Part shown: one piece after another, positions 45,568-58,539 of the stretch
How positions within the stretch are numbered: the stretch's first letter is position 1
Layout: the number at the start of each line of letters is the position of its first letter
NCBI GenBank assembly: GCA_013180625.2
Contig: SNVD02009787.1
Coordinates: 310,001 to 374,000 of the forward strand
DNA: 64,000 bases
DNA from: Boswellia sacra
Taxonomy: Eukaryota > Streptophyta > Magnoliopsida > Sapindales > Burseraceae
Direction: 5' to 3'
The notes under the pieces: model-generated
Databases searched by the model: none
The model's input: only the letters and a program-made list of their open reading frames with translations
Told to the model about the DNA's origin: nothing
Translations under genes and position numbers: made by a program

Positions 45568-48500
45568 TTAGAAATATAAATTGAACACAAAACTTGGATG
45601 GAAATTCATCATAGTTTGAGGATTTGATGAACCTGATTTTGTAGCCTTCCTCTTTTCATGCCATTCTCTAACAATCTTGGATACAAGCCTAGCCCATTCT
45701 AATCTAACTTCATTTATCTCCTCTATTGTATAATGGTCCTTCTTGTTGTACTAACAACAAAACAAAAATATGTTAATAACAACGCACTAAAAACTTGAGA
45801 AACCCAAATTAGGATTGCTTACATTTTCACAAAGGACCTTGGGGTTTTGCATAATCTCTTTCATGTTTCTTAAAACATAATAACCACATTCTGTACTGCC
45901 AACTTGTCTTGGTCCCTTCAAGTATACACAAAAAAGTGGCTTTGTAAGCAAAAAACTTTTCTGCACAAGACATTTTATAATCTCATATCAAAATCAATTA
46001 AATTTACCTTTACATTTGTCCATTCAAATGTGTACTTTTTATTTTTTCTCCTGGATGATGACTGCCACAGCAATAATCCTCTGGCAAAACATACAGTCAC
46101 ACATAAATATTGCAACTTCATTAAACATATGAATATGACACTAATAATCAACATTGAAGGCACTAAAACACATACTGGTTAATGACTTCCTTAACATCTT
46201 GCTTGGCTCCTTTTCCCATTGAATCAAGGAAAAAGATTGACAAAGAAGACATATCAATCACAATTAACGTCCAATGGTAACTATCATATCATGAAACTCT
46301 CACAAGTTAGAATCTCTAACCTAATTTATAATATGGTTATGAAATCAGATTGTACACAATTGAGTTTGGCAAGAAAACATACCCTAGGTTGTACGGAATT
46401 AAAATGTAGTTTCTGTTGTCAAGCCCTTTGATCTTGTTTGAGAAGGATTGAGAAATTTGAGGTCGTAGATCTTTTTTGCTCAACTGATCAACAAGTATTG
46501 TCGATGGGTTGAGAAACCCAAATCTCACCTGGCTATTGTCACTCTGAAATTTTTGATAAAGGTAACTAGAAGTCCAAGGAAAAAAAATAATATATGAGTT
46601 ACAATCATGATTTATACAAACAGGCTTTAAAAGAAATGTTAATGGACTGAATTGTACAAAAAAAAATCAGAACCTGCTATATATAGAAATGTAGTTTTGA
46701 GTGAGCTCCTTATAGTTAATCACAGCAAACTTGTCTTCACGATTCAAGTAGGTGGATAAAGAGTACCCAAATAAGCCCTCATCAAATGCCACTGTCACAT
46801 ATTCAGCAACTCCTACCGTAAGATTCACTAGGTCTTCAAAAACTTCTACAGCTTCAGGATTCTCAATTGTATGCTTTTCTGTGTTAAGCGCTGTCAACTC
46901 TCTGTTGGTGGATTTTTGGGCTGGGACCTATATTGGAACAAAAGTTGTCATTATTATTACATTGATTTATAAGCAAATTATTTTAAAGAAGGAATTGTCT
47001 CATAATTGTTTACCTCAGCTTGTAAAATAACAAGATCTGCAGGCCATTCCACATGTTCTCCCACTGCATCATATACTAAAGATATCTCTTGATCATCTTT
47101 AACTATGGGCAACCTGGCTGCTTTTTATAGAAACTAATTCAATGACAACAACCCTTGTTGGTTTTCCTTCATCTTTGTCAATGATGGTTCCACTTGCAAC
47201 AATGACTTTATTAGAGCCCACATATATGGCTAGGTCACAAGTTTGTTCCTGTAAAGTATGAAAATAATGAATGTCATCATTCCTAGCTTAAAAAAAAATT
47301 GACTCATCAAAATATAGAAGGAATTCCATGAATAAAGTTGCTACCAATTGATGTTGCTCTCCTGTGTTTTGCATATTGTTATTCTCCATGAAACCTTTCA
47401 ATTTCATTTCTTTTGTCATTTTCTTGCCACTAACGACAGGTTTCCCAACAGTTGTTTTTTCTTGATCTATCACCTCCTCCAAATTTTTTAGGTTGTTGCC
47501 CACTTTGTCTGTCTTGTATTGCTTGGACATATCTTTAGTTTCATCCATGGTATTGCTCGATGCTACCGACTTCGTGACCGATATTTGAGCACGTAAGTCA
47601 GCTATAATGGCATCTCTCTCTTGTATCTGCCTCTGTAACTCCATTTTTTCTTTATCTACCCTATAATCAGATCCAACAGTGTTGAAATAAGAGGTTGGTG
47701 TGACAAATTTGCCTAAACCCCTCACTCGACCAGCATGCTCCTTAGTGCCTAAAGCACGAACTAGGAGATCTTCACCCTCAGACATGTCTATGACACCAGA
47801 TTCTGCTTGTTCTTTCAGCCCATCCTATAAATGAAAAAAATTATATGATAAAATAATGGTAGCATAATCAGATCTGTAACAAAAATATTTTTTCAACAAA
47901 TAAAATGATAGTACCACTTTTTCAACAAAAACAATCATTTATAATTTCTTTAGACCACTTTCTGCACTTGAGAACAATTGATTAATGAAAGTTCTCATTA
48001 TTTTTAGAATGTTTTCCAAATATCTATTTTTTTCTATGTAATAAGGAAGTTTTGAAAAAACCTATGGACATGCATAAATAAACGTAAAGTTTGTGAGAAG
48101 TTGACTAAAGTGGGTTTAGTGGATGAAATTGTGAGCAATATTTTAATAAGGACTAAATAATACAGATTCTTCAAATTATACATTCAGCTTTGTAATATTT
48201 ACTTACAATTTTCTCAACAACAGGGGTAACATGGGGATGATAATCACCATTCTTCCTTTTTCGAGCTCTTTTCCACATTTCAGATCGGTCAATGGGCTTA
48301 CTCCAATTTCCACTTTCCTTTCGCTGCATAAATAGTCAATGATAAGCAATGTAATTGATCAATAAACCATAGTAGCCTAAGGAAAAAATAAAAAATGCAT
48401 GTAAATGTAAAAAGGATTACCATTTCCTCTTCCACACGAATATAACCAGACCTTCCTGTTGTATGGTCATATTGGTTTGCCCTTCGTCTCTCCATTTGCT

Positions 48501-50064
48501 TCTTGCTATTCTCTTGCAAACCATGAATAGATTTTAAATTATATTAGATAATTGAATTCAAAGTAAAAGTACTATCAATTGTATTGTAATAAGGCTGATA
48601 TAGTGCAATACCTTCCATTTTTTTGTCATATGTTGTCTCACAAATTCCCTCCAGTGCTCTTTTTTAATGCAACTATACCTTTTGGGTGGCTCAGCTAATG
48701 CTTTTGGATTGTCTAAGTTAGGCCTGACCCAATTCTTTGTGAGATATGTCTTAAAGTTTTTCCATGCAGTTCCAGCTGCTTGTAGCAACCGCTTCTTATA
48801 TCGGATGTCAATATCATAATCTTTCTGCAATGAATTTAATAAGAATGTTAACAAAACAATGTATTCTTAGATAATTAACAAAAAGTATATAATATAAATG
48901 CATTCATATTGGGAAATGGTTGTCAAATATTTGTACCAGTATAGTTTGCCAAATTTTTTCTTTTATTTCCTGATCAACATATCTCCAACCACGAATTGAG
49001 ATAGGAGTTGCATTTCTTGCCTCAACACCAATAGCAGAAACAAAGTTATTATGATTTGGTCCCACTGCTTGGTCCCACTCATTAACCTGAATAGGAATTC
49101 TACCCTCTGTAGCACTTCTATTTCTTTTATTATTTGTGCAAATTCCTCTAGTTTTTCTTGAAGATGTAGCCTGACCACTATCACTTTGTCCATCACCATT
49201 TTGTTCATCCATTACCACCTAGGTAAATGAAATAAATAAGTGTAATCAGAAAAAAGTTTAGAAATAAATAAGTGAAATCAGAAAAAAGTTTAAGAACTAA
49301 AGAGAAACGACATTAAGAGTAAACAATATCTATTAGATCAAGAGGCACACATGAGTCCCATTTCTTTTTTCATTCATGCTAATTCTTCTGGTTTTTCTCG
49401 AATCTGTTGTTGCATGACCATTGTCACTTTGTCCATCACCATTTTGTTCATCCATTATCTCCTAGGTAAATAAAAGAAATAAGTGAAATCAGTAAAAATT
49501 CAAGTACAAAAGAACAAAGATATGGACATTAACACGAAGCAATTGATTAAAGCAAGAGACATACAGCATTCCCATTTCTTAAGGTTTTCTTCGAATCTGT
49601 TGTTGCACGTTCATTGTCACTTTGTCCATTACAGTTTTTAGAATCCTTTGCCATCTAGTTAAGTGTGAAAAAAGGTGAATAAAAGAAATTATTAAGTACA
49701 AAACAAAAGGACAATAAGTTCAAGATACAAATAGGAGACATACACCACTCCTATTTCTTTTTGTAGACCAGCTAAGTCCCCCAATTTTTCTAAAATCTGT
49801 TGTTGCATGTCCACCATCACTTTCTCTGTCATGTTTTTGGGAATCCATTGACACCTAGGTCAATGAAAAATGAAAGTTAAGTGAAGAAAAGATTTCAGTT
49901 TAAAAAAAAAAAGGTCAATAAGAGTAAGCAATATATTAGTGCAATAAACATACAGAAGTGCTCTTTCCTTTTATGGAGTTGATAATTCCCTTGCTTTTCC
50001 TTGGTTTTTTTGATGCATAACGACGATTGCTTTGTCCATCTTGGTTTTGAGAGTTCGCTGCCAT
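45568..50064 (-). pseudogene. TNP1-type CACTA transposase fused to Ulp1/C48 protease
   Basis: Multi-exon gene. N-terminal repeats come first (see 49,218-50,064), then exons 49,218-48,937, 48,824-48,612, 48,510-48,421, 48,323-48,207 and about 47,829-47,347, all joined in phase 0. They carry the Transposase_24 (Ptta/En-Spm) pattern: YKKRLLQAAGTAWKNFKTYL, WREFVRQH, NQYDHTTGRSGY, DRSEMWKRARKR, LGTKEHAGRVRGLGKF and a coiled coil. The C-terminal exons (47,250-45,568) encode a Ulp1-like C48 cysteine protease with HWTLIVID (His), IFFLDS (Asp) and QVGSTECGYYVLR (Gln, Cys), so the triad is present. A one-base frameshift near 47,125, between ELVSIKS and LPIVKDD, breaks it. Last stop at 45,568-45,570. 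The TNP1 part should bind the subterminal repeats; the protease role in these elements is unknown. Confidence 0.85.
49351..50064 (-). repeat. Four duplicated N-terminal exons of the TNP1-like gene
   Basis: Exon-intron units repeated at 210, 200, 193 and 243 bp spacing: exons 50,064-49,954 (37 codons), 49,854-49,744 (37), 49,654-49,565 (30), 49,461-49,351 (37), and a fifth fused to the transposase exon 49,218-48,937. Each starts after a CTAG acceptor and the first four end at a GTRTGY donor, all in phase 0. Each has its own ATG and the core QsdGQSDxxxATxxxxK, e.g. NGDGQSDNGHATTDSRKT and CNGQSDNERATTDSKKT. Splicing could therefore add or skip units without a frame change. Confidence 0.88.
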
Positions 50065-50222
50065 CTAGGTAAATGAAAAAATGAAATGAAATCAAAAAAT
50101 TGTTAATTTCAAAATATTATAAAATGACATTAAGACAAATCATTGTATTAGTATGAGACATACAACAAACAAAACAAAATTAACAAATACACAATTGGAG
50201 ATATGTCGTACCCAAATTTTTT

Positions 50223-53200
50223 TTAATGCTCCTTCAAGGTGTTATTGTCAACCCAAGTACCCTCACAATTTTCACGCACGTAGTTCATCTCATTATCGTC
50301 AATGTTATCAAAAGACTCAACACTAGGCATAACATTTGTAAATGGATGATGTTCTACCAAAGAGGGAATTTGGTCTTGACATCTATGTATTTGGTAAGAC
50401 TTATCGGCTGTAAATTGCACTATAGACCATCTTGCATCACATTGATCTGTCACATAAAAAACCTGTTTCACTTGTGAAGCTAGGACAAAGGAATTGGACT
50501 TGTGAGCAATACGACTAAGATCTACCAAAGTCAACCCAAGTTCATCTACCCTAACACCCCCTTTATTGTCCACCCAATCACACTTAAAGATTGGAATACT
50601 AAGCAACCGATAATCAAGAGACCATATCTCTTTTATTACTCCATAAAAGGTTAACTCTCCAACTCTTAGATTCTTGTCTTTGGCACTTGAAATTTGCATT
50701 GTTGTTGCAACAATGCTAACTCCACTATTTTGGTGCACCTTGTCATCCCCATGATCTCTTGTGTGGTAATGACAATTGTTGATAATATAGCCCGAATAAC
50801 TTGTGACATATTGATGAGGCCCTTCTGCTAAGCACTTCAACGTGGAGGACAATTGCTCTTCGTTATTAATTGATTTGGCCACCTAGTAAAAGCAATAGTT
50901 TTATATTGTACAATTGGTGAGTTAAATAGTATTAATAGGAAAACATTGGAAAGATTAAGTTCAAAAACATGGTTTATAGGAGCATCAACCTCGTCTTGCA
51001 ACCATTTGATGAAAGTGCGATTATGTTCACTTTGCAGCCACTTACTATTTCTAGCTTGCCGGGGGAAACGCTCTTTCAAAGATTTCATATGCATTCTGAT
51101 TGGCCGAGAGGAAAACATGGTAAACGGACAAAAAGTTAATTTGTTTGTGTTTAAATACTTTATAAGTAATCAATAAAACATGCTTAAAAAATCCAAACAC
51201 TTACTCGATGAAAGGTTGCACTTCTTCCATGTTTTGCAACACATAAAGATGTGCCTGATCCCATTCTTCTTCACCAATAGAGATGACTCGACCCCCCAAC
51301 AACGGACCATCAACTTCATTAGCTCTATGAACATCAAGTAAATAATCAGAGCAAAAATCAATAGCTTCTGTTGCAATGTAACACTCAGCAATGCAACCTT
51401 CAGGTCGATTTCTATTTCGGACATACCCCTTAAGAATTTTCATAAATATTTCGAATGGATACATCCACCTAAGATAGACAGGTCCGCATAACCTCACTTC
51501 TCTTACAAGATGAACCGTTAAATGTACCATTATGTTAAAAAAGGAAGGTGTCAAGTACTTCTCTAACAAACATAAGGTCACGACCAGATCACTTTGTATT
51601 CAATTTAACTTGGGCACATCAACCACCTTGGTGCAAATATCATTGAAGAAAATGCAAAATCTTGTAATAGCATGTCGAACATGCTTAGGAAGAACTGACC
51701 TTATGGCTAGTGGTAGTAGTTGTTGCATAAGAGCATGACAATCGTGAGACTTAAGACCAATCAGCTTTAAATCATCCAAGGACACAAGGTTTTTAAAGTT
51801 TGAACAATAACCAAAAGGAACCCTAAGGTCATATAATGTTTGACAGAAAATTTGCTTCTCCTTTTTGTTGAGTGAATAGCAAGCAGGAGGCAAAAATGTT
51901 CGATTATTACCAACTCATATCCATGAGATCCAATCTAGAGTTAACATTATCTTTTGTTTTTCCAAGAATGTTTAATAATGTACCATAGATACTCTCACAA
52001 ACATTTTTTTCAATGTGCATAACATCTAGATTGTGACGTACATATAAATGCTTCCAATAAAGAAGTTGGAAGAATATGGACTTTTTCTTCCAACACATGG
52101 TTTCATCAATATCAGATTTTTTCTGTTTTTTCTCCTTTTTCTTCCCCCAATTGTTTTCAATTCTCTCAACTTTTTTTAGAATTTCCTCCCCACTTAGGGG
52201 TCTAGGGGCAACATCAAATTCTTGTTGGCCATTGAAAACCTTTTTTAGTTTTCTAAATGGATGGTTATGAGGTAGGAATCGCCTATGGGCCATGTAAACA
52301 TTTTTCTTTCCATGTTTTAATCTACATGAAGATGTTCCTTCCTCACAAATTGGGCAACCATAGTACCCTTTGACAGAACAACCTGAGAGGTTTCCATAAG
52401 CGGGAAAGTCATTTATTGTCCACAACAACATTGCCCGCAAGTTAAAAGTTTCTTGGTTATAGGCATCATAGACCTCAACACCTTCCTCCCATAAAATTTT
52501 CAAGTCATCAATTAATGGTGCCAAATAAACATCAATGTCATTGCCAGGTTTTCGTGGACCCGATATCAAAAGAGATAACATCATGAATCTCTTTTTCATG
52601 CATAACCATGGAGGAAGATTATACATAACCATTACTACAGGCCAACAACTATAAGTGCTACTTAGGGTACTATGTGGATTTATCCCATCAGCTGAAATAG
52701 CTAACCTAAGGTTTCTACTATCAGCAGCAAAAGCAAGCCACATACGGTCAACTAGTTTCCAAGATGCTGTGTCGGCTGGGTGCCTAAGTTTACCATCAAT
52801 GACTCTACCATTGGCATGCCAAGTTAAGCTTTTAGCAATGTCAAAAGATTGAAAAAACCTCCTAAACCTTGGAATGGGAGAAAAGTACCACACTACTTTT
52901 GCAGCAATGCCCTTTTTATGTTTACATCTTTTACGTGTGACTTTCCATCTTGACAACCCACAAGTGGGACAACTTGTGGAAGATGCGTATTCTTTTCTAT
53001 ACAAAATGCAATCATTAGGGCATGCATGTATTTTTTCATAGGATAAACCTAAAGAAACCATTGTTTTCTTAGCTTCATACATCGAGGATGGCATTTCATT
53101 ATTGGGGGGTAAGATATCATTAATGAGATCAAGCAATTCAGAGAAACTTTTATCTGACCAACCATACCTCCCTTTTATGTTAAATAGTTTCATTAGGGTA

Positions 53201-53598
53201 GATAATTTTGTGTGAGAGGTGCAACCCGGGTATAAAGGTTTTTCAGCATCATCTAGCAACTTTTTCAAATATTTGGGGTCACTATCAACATATTGGAATG
53301 CATCGTTGACCATATCCACTGTATCATTGAATGCATTATCACAATGGTCAAATGATGATTTTATAGTGTTAGTTTCCCCATGCCGAATCCAATTTTTGTG
53401 TTTTGTATCAAACCCTTTCCTAAATAAATGGTCTCGTATTTCCTCTCGGGTGTGAAAGACGCAACATTGACAAGATTTACATGGGCATTTCATTAGGTTT
53501 GAATTCATACAATTCAAAGTTGCAAATTCTAGAAACTTATCAACACCATCCTCATAGTCCTTAGATAATCTATCTTTCCATAACCAAGATTTATCCAT
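50223..53598 (-). pseudogene. TNP2-type CACTA transposase
   Basis: The ATG at 53,598 opens MDKSWLWKDRLS, right after a CTACCAG acceptor-like site. Domains in order: Transposase-associated N-domain with a Cys cluster (CPCKSCQC); Transposase_21/TNP2 core (SADGINPHSTLSSTYSCWPV, PGNDIDVYLAPLIDDL, GYYGCPICEE); DUF4218 (LPPACYSL, GPVYLRWMYPFE, RNRPEGCIAECYI); and, after two introns (exons to 51,205, 51,095-50,990, 50,882-50,223, phases consistent), DUF4216 (YGVIKEIWSLDYR, VFYVTD) and a stop at 50,223. Breaks: a frameshift near 51,915 and an in-frame TGA at 51,600-51,602. The protein would cut the CACTA ends. The TNP1-like gene follows 159 bp downstream on the same strand, so a shared, alternatively spliced transcript as in En/Spm is plausible. 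Confidence 0.9.
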
Positions 53599-53639
53599 TC
53601 TGGTAGTTAAGTAATGCACCTGTGTAATAAAGACCATTT

Positions 53640-54322
53640 GTTTAGTAATGTTAGCTTTTAATCAAATAGGATATTAGTGGACACAATTTGAGATATTGAT
53701 TATGTATTTTTTGGCTGTGGCCATCTAATTAAAATTTATGATACCTAATTCAACTATGTAGATCAATTTTTCTGTTTAAATTAAAATATATTCATAGTTA
53801 AAGTAAAATTATAATATGTTAATATTAATGTAAACTATTATTAAGGTCGCAAGGGCTGAATAGAGAAGCATCACAATCATATAACTTTGCATGCTAAGAA
53901 ATTATGTGATAGGGAATGAGCGTTAAAGCATACAAGACAACAAGGGTAAAAAGAGAAATCAGATCAAAGTCCTCAACCACAATGAAGTTTTGAAGGATTT
54001 TAATATTACAATAAAGCCATTACGAAGTGTGCATGAAACAGACAAATTTATTTATATGCCAGAATTGTGACATTTTATTTAATAACACAAATCAACCAAT
54101 ATATCATGAATTGTTTCGTTAAAACACCAAACAAGGAAGACAAGCAAATGAAGCTTGAATAGCAACACATAGAAAGATAGAAAGAGAATAATAACATGAA
54201 GATGAAGCAGTTACAGGCAAGCCTAAGCTTAAAAACCAAGAGAAGCTACCAGCAGGATAAAATTAAACACCTATAACAAAAGATGTTTAACACTTAACTA
54301 CTTGGCAATAAAATCAAACACC

Positions 54323-54370
<48 letters not shown>

Positions 54371-54656
54371 CTATCACTTAAATCAACAGGCATTTAAGGC
54401 AACTTTAACAATTTTATACACAGCACTTGACGACTTTTAACAATACATGGAATATAATTCTAATAAAATAATTCAACAGTTTAACACTTAATTACTTGGT
54501 AATCAAAATTAGTATGACCTTGTTAAAACAGCAGCCCCACAAATTGGCTTTTTTATTTTTTTTAAACCTTTTCCCCATTTAAAATGTTAACAAAGTTTCT
54601 TTTTGCCTCTACAATTGCCATAACTTAAGATCAATATTAGAAATAAATAAACTTTA
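53640..54656. other. AT-rich CACTA interior, nothing recognised
   Basis: Between the TNP2 start and the captured bZIP exon. The TNP2 promoter would be expected here or further right, but no clear TATA-start arrangement was pinned down. Contains an (AAT)n run. Confidence 0.4.
54324..54370. repeat. (AAT)n microsatellite
   Basis: About 15 perfect TAA/AAT repeats. Confidence 0.95.
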
Positions 54657-55926
54657 TTAATTACCTTTGTTTTGTCCATACAATGGGCAACTCACATTCC
54701 TTCTCATTGTTCTCAGTTTCTCTTTAGCCTTCTGGGCCTTGGGGTAAGCTTTCAGTTTTAATTCTTCAAAGTACTGAAAAAGAGTGTCCGTAAGTTAATA
54801 TGAATGTCTATATATCTATATACAAAAACTAGAGCAAGAAGATCAAGAATTAATACTACGTACTGAAATATCATCTATTAAAGTTAACAGTACAAAATTA
54901 AAAAAACGATGGGCAACTTGAACAATTAAAGTATCTGCTTAAAATGCAAAAACAAAATAGTTCTTAAGAATCGAGTAATTTGATCATTGTTATCTGATTT
55001 GATAGTTGTACATTTGTAAATTGTGTGGCATAGTTTTTCATGGTGAGACACTTTTGTAGTTTTCCCACAATGGATTTAGGTTTAGATTGAACAAATCACT
55101 TAAGTACTTGGTGTCATTTTCTTTCTCGATTACCCTCTTGTAGTTCATCGACTCTTTTCTAGTTAAACCTAATAATTGCTTAAGATATTAAGTTTTTTAT
55201 GTCTGATCTTGATGTTCTCAACTCTGCTTAATTTGCAGTTTTATAAATTTTTTCCTCTCTGTGTTTTTTTTCCTTTTTTTTTTGTCTTTTCTTTTTAAGT
55301 AAAATTTTGGCCTAAGAGTTTGATTTGGTGGTTAGCATTTGATAGCAGGGGAAAAGAAATCTCTTTATGGCAGGAAGTGTATTTTCATAATTGTTGTTTT
55401 AGTCATCAGGGTGGATTTTTGATTTGTAGACCTATTTGACACTAATGACTTGTTTATCTAATGACTTGTTTATCTTTAGGACTACTTTCTCATTCATCTT
55501 TATATCCTTTATCAATCATTTATATTGTGATGCTACTTCAAAACTTTCTGGTTCTAGTTATGAATTTGCAGGTTAATCATTCTGGTAAAAGGTCTTATTT
55601 TTGCTCATTTTGACTAACAAGTTAGTTGAGCTGAGGACATTCTGCATCCAGTTCATCAAATTGCATTTAGGTTTTAACATAGACTTAAAATGGCATGTGA
55701 TTGTGGACGTTGTAGACTGGAGGAGGTCTTTGATTATTTGGCTTGTTTTGCTTGCAGATATGGAGAGTTTGCTGGTCAATCAGTTTAGCTTGTGCACTAG
55801 TAAAAGAATCACCTTTGTATTTGTCTTGTTCAAGAGATTTTGTTTATAAGGTGTTCGATGTTTCTTTTTTTTTTTTTTAATATGGATTTAGATTTCAGAT
55901 TCTAGATTAGAATATTAATGACAAAT

Positions 55927-55933
<7 letters not shown>

Positions 55934-55966
<33 letters not shown>
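55934..55966. repeat. (TG)n microsatellite
   Basis: About 15 perfect TG repeats after a short TA run. Confidence 0.95.
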
Positions 55967-55967
<1 letters not shown>

Positions 55968-56320
55968 CCTTCTTTCAGTTTGGTTGGCTTGTAACTTGAA
56001 TTGAGATTTTGGGGGAACTAATAATCTTGCATGTGAATTGGATTAGGTTTTTTTTTCAATGTATTAGATTTTTTTTGCCAAAAAAAATGAACATTTTTTG
56101 GCTACTCGGAATGCTGATCAATTTTAGTCATTAATTTGTTGAACTTGCTCTGGTTTTTCTTACAGCTGTTCTTGTATTTGTTGATTAATTTCAGTTGTCT
56201 TTTGTTTTGGGTTTATGGCAATCTGGTACTAATAATTTCAAATCAATTTTGAATAAATTTCAAAGTAAGATAAATTTAAAAAAATTAAAAATAGGGGCAA
56301 ATTTAAAAAAATTACTGTTA
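55950..56320. repeat. Segment shared with 18,560-18,960
   Basis: Same ordered words as in the Pack-CACTA (GGCTTGTAACTTGAATT, TAATCTTGCATGTGAATTG, TTGTTGAACTTGC, TTTCAAATCAATTTTGAATAA). Here it ends just before the donor of the first bZIP exon. Confidence 0.75.
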
Positions 56321-57640
56321 TGACTTACCAGAGCCTGCTTAAGATGGGCATTCTCTTCTTTCAATTGGTTTAATTCTGCCTCTAGTTCAACTATGTATGC
56401 CTGTAAAAGCAAAAGATATCACACATCATTAGAATAGAAAAAATAATGTAAAATTTCCTTTAACAAACTAGAAACAAACATCTCTGCAGAATTTTTCCTT
56501 CTTTATGCATTTTTATATATTCAGATTGGACGTCTACAAGCTTACAACATTAGTAATTTCCTATTCAAGACTCTATAAAGAATTTGATACAAACTCTTGC
56601 AAAAACAATTCTGTTGTTCAAAATTTTCATCAGTACTTTGACTAAATTTCATTGATCTGCCCACCCCGAAATCCATTTTGAAATCGAGTAAAATTTTTAT
56701 TGCATACAGACTTCATGTACATGCATCTCAGTATCAAACGGTTTCTCTGTTACAGATTTATTTTTATTTGACTGTTTATGTCATATTGTCTCTTCTGGGT
56801 ATCTTTCCATTTTCCATTTGAAGCCTATTTAAACTATAAAACATTTTTCGACGCCTACATTTTCCATTCTGGCTTCTATATCAATTGCTATTCCTCAAAT
56901 TTCAATCCTCAAAATTTCACTCAGAAAGAACTCCCAAAACATCGACCCCAAAAATGCTCAATAGAATACTCTGATAAATCCTAACAATGCCCTTGGAACC
57001 TGCTTCATGCTGGGCATAAAATTTATGTATTTCTAAGTGTAACAATCTGTTGCACATGCCGAACTTGTGGGTATCCCAAACGAAATTGTGAAGTATAGAC
57101 CAAATTTGAATCTTAATTTTATATGAACATTCATGAATTCACACAAATATCTAATATTATGACCATTATTTTTTCTCCAGAATTTCACTCATGGTAGTGA
57201 CTGGCTCTCAATTGGCAGATAAGCACAAATGAGCAATACGATGAGGTTGTGCATAAGCAGCTACATTTCAAATGAGTGGATATGGCTGCCACATAAAGCC
57301 TTTGTGAAGTGCAGCAGTTGTTTCACAACTGATGGAAGTATTAATATTTATATTATTTCATTTACTATGAACCGAAATAGTATGATTAATCCTCTATGCT
57401 TACAGGTCGAGAATAATAAAAAGAAATTTTATAAACAGACAAAATACCAGTGCAAAGAAAGCAGTAGAGAGGACAGACTTGAGTAAAAAGAGTGAAACAG
57501 TCAACGTAACTACTGTTACTGAAATTCTTGCTACTGGTCTTGGTACAGAATCCTGGCAACAAAATGATGAACACAATAATCATTTATCTGTACTTGATTT
57601 AGAGAAGATAAGCTTGGAAGAGAGAAAAAATTAACTTACA

Positions 57641-57693
57641 GGCACTAGATTTGTTCCAGCCTCAATTCTGTCCTTGCCAACCCTCCATGCTTT
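57641..57693 (-). other. Exon-like fragment, unrecognised
   Basis: A 53-bp block with acceptor GTTCTTCAG and donor GTAAGT reads KAWRVGKDRIEAGTNLVP. Composition and splice signals look like a real exon on the same strand as the other captured pieces. I cannot name the source gene. It might belong to the same donor gene as 58,315-58,460. Confidence 0.4.
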
Positions 57694-58314
57694 CTGAAGA
57701 ACTATTTCACAGAATTTATAACGGAACTTAGCATAGAACAAGCAAAAGAAACTCAAGTCTAGCATGTTGTTTACTTAAATTAGCAGGGACATAGCTGGTG
57801 GGCTTTTAATGCAGAATGACCAATCAGTAATCTATTTTGGTGTTGGATATCTCATCACATAATGAATATGAACAATATCAAGATCATTAATCTTATAGTA
57901 TAAGGACTGATATTATTTGACAACTGAAACTTAACCTCATGAGAATCCTACATGAAACAATCTATGAGATCAGCCAGTGGCAGTAGAGGGCACCATTTAT
58001 ATGAACTGACAGAAATTTATGAGTTGGAGATAAACTAGTGTTTCTAACATGCAGAGTAAAGTTTCAACTCCCAAACTAATACAGAACACAACCACACTCA
58101 TATAATATTATTGGTCCCTACAACATAAACAACCAAGAAAAACATTTCATAACCATAATTGTAGATTTAAATTACTATTAAGTAATATTATATTAAAACA
58201 CTTTTTGTCTTAATCTTCTACAAATCTATAAATCTTTCCTTCATTCTGGTGCTTGATCATGTGCTTGATAAGTCTAATATAAAAGGGCAAGCAACTCATC
58301 CTCAAGAGAAGTTA

Positions 58315-58460
58315 TATTTTAGAGGTTAAATTATATTTTACTCGCTCAAATGGCTTTATTGCTAATGGAGGTGTTTCCTCGATGTCGTGTTCAATAGCCA
58401 CAGCTTTGATTTTCGTGAAATCTGATGCGACGACATAAACAAACAATCTTTTCCCAACTG
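58315..58460 (-). other. Exon-like fragment, unrecognised
   Basis: After a CTTTCAG acceptor-like site the minus strand reads VGKRLFVYVVASDFTKIKAV, then AIEHDIEETPPLAIKPFERV, with normal protein composition. The N-terminal extension of the open frame is Phe/Leu-rich and looks intronic. I do not recognise a family. Confidence 0.4.
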
Positions 58461-58539
58461 AAAGTAGAAACAAAATGTTAAAAAAAACTAAAAAGTCAAA
58501 AATTGGAATCAAATAATACATATGTATTGAACGCAAGGG

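Larger units (their letters stand above)
54657..56400 (-). pseudogene. Captured bZIP factor exons (ABI5/AREB-like)
   Basis: Exon 56,400-56,329 (24 codons, acceptor TTTACAG, donor GTAAGT) reads AYIVELEAELNQLKEENAHL and ends KQAL, a leucine-zipper start with heptad spacing. Exon 54,773 to about 54,657 (acceptor TTTTCAG) reads YFEELKLKAYPKAQKAKEKL, then RTMRRNVSCPL, the C-terminal tail typical of group A (ABI5/AREB/ABF/DPBF) bZIP factors, which bind ABRE/G-box promoters in abscisic-acid signalling. The basic DNA-binding region and the N-terminal domains are absent, so it is a fragment. The intron between the two exons contains the dispersed segment shared with 18,560-18,960. Confidence 0.82.
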
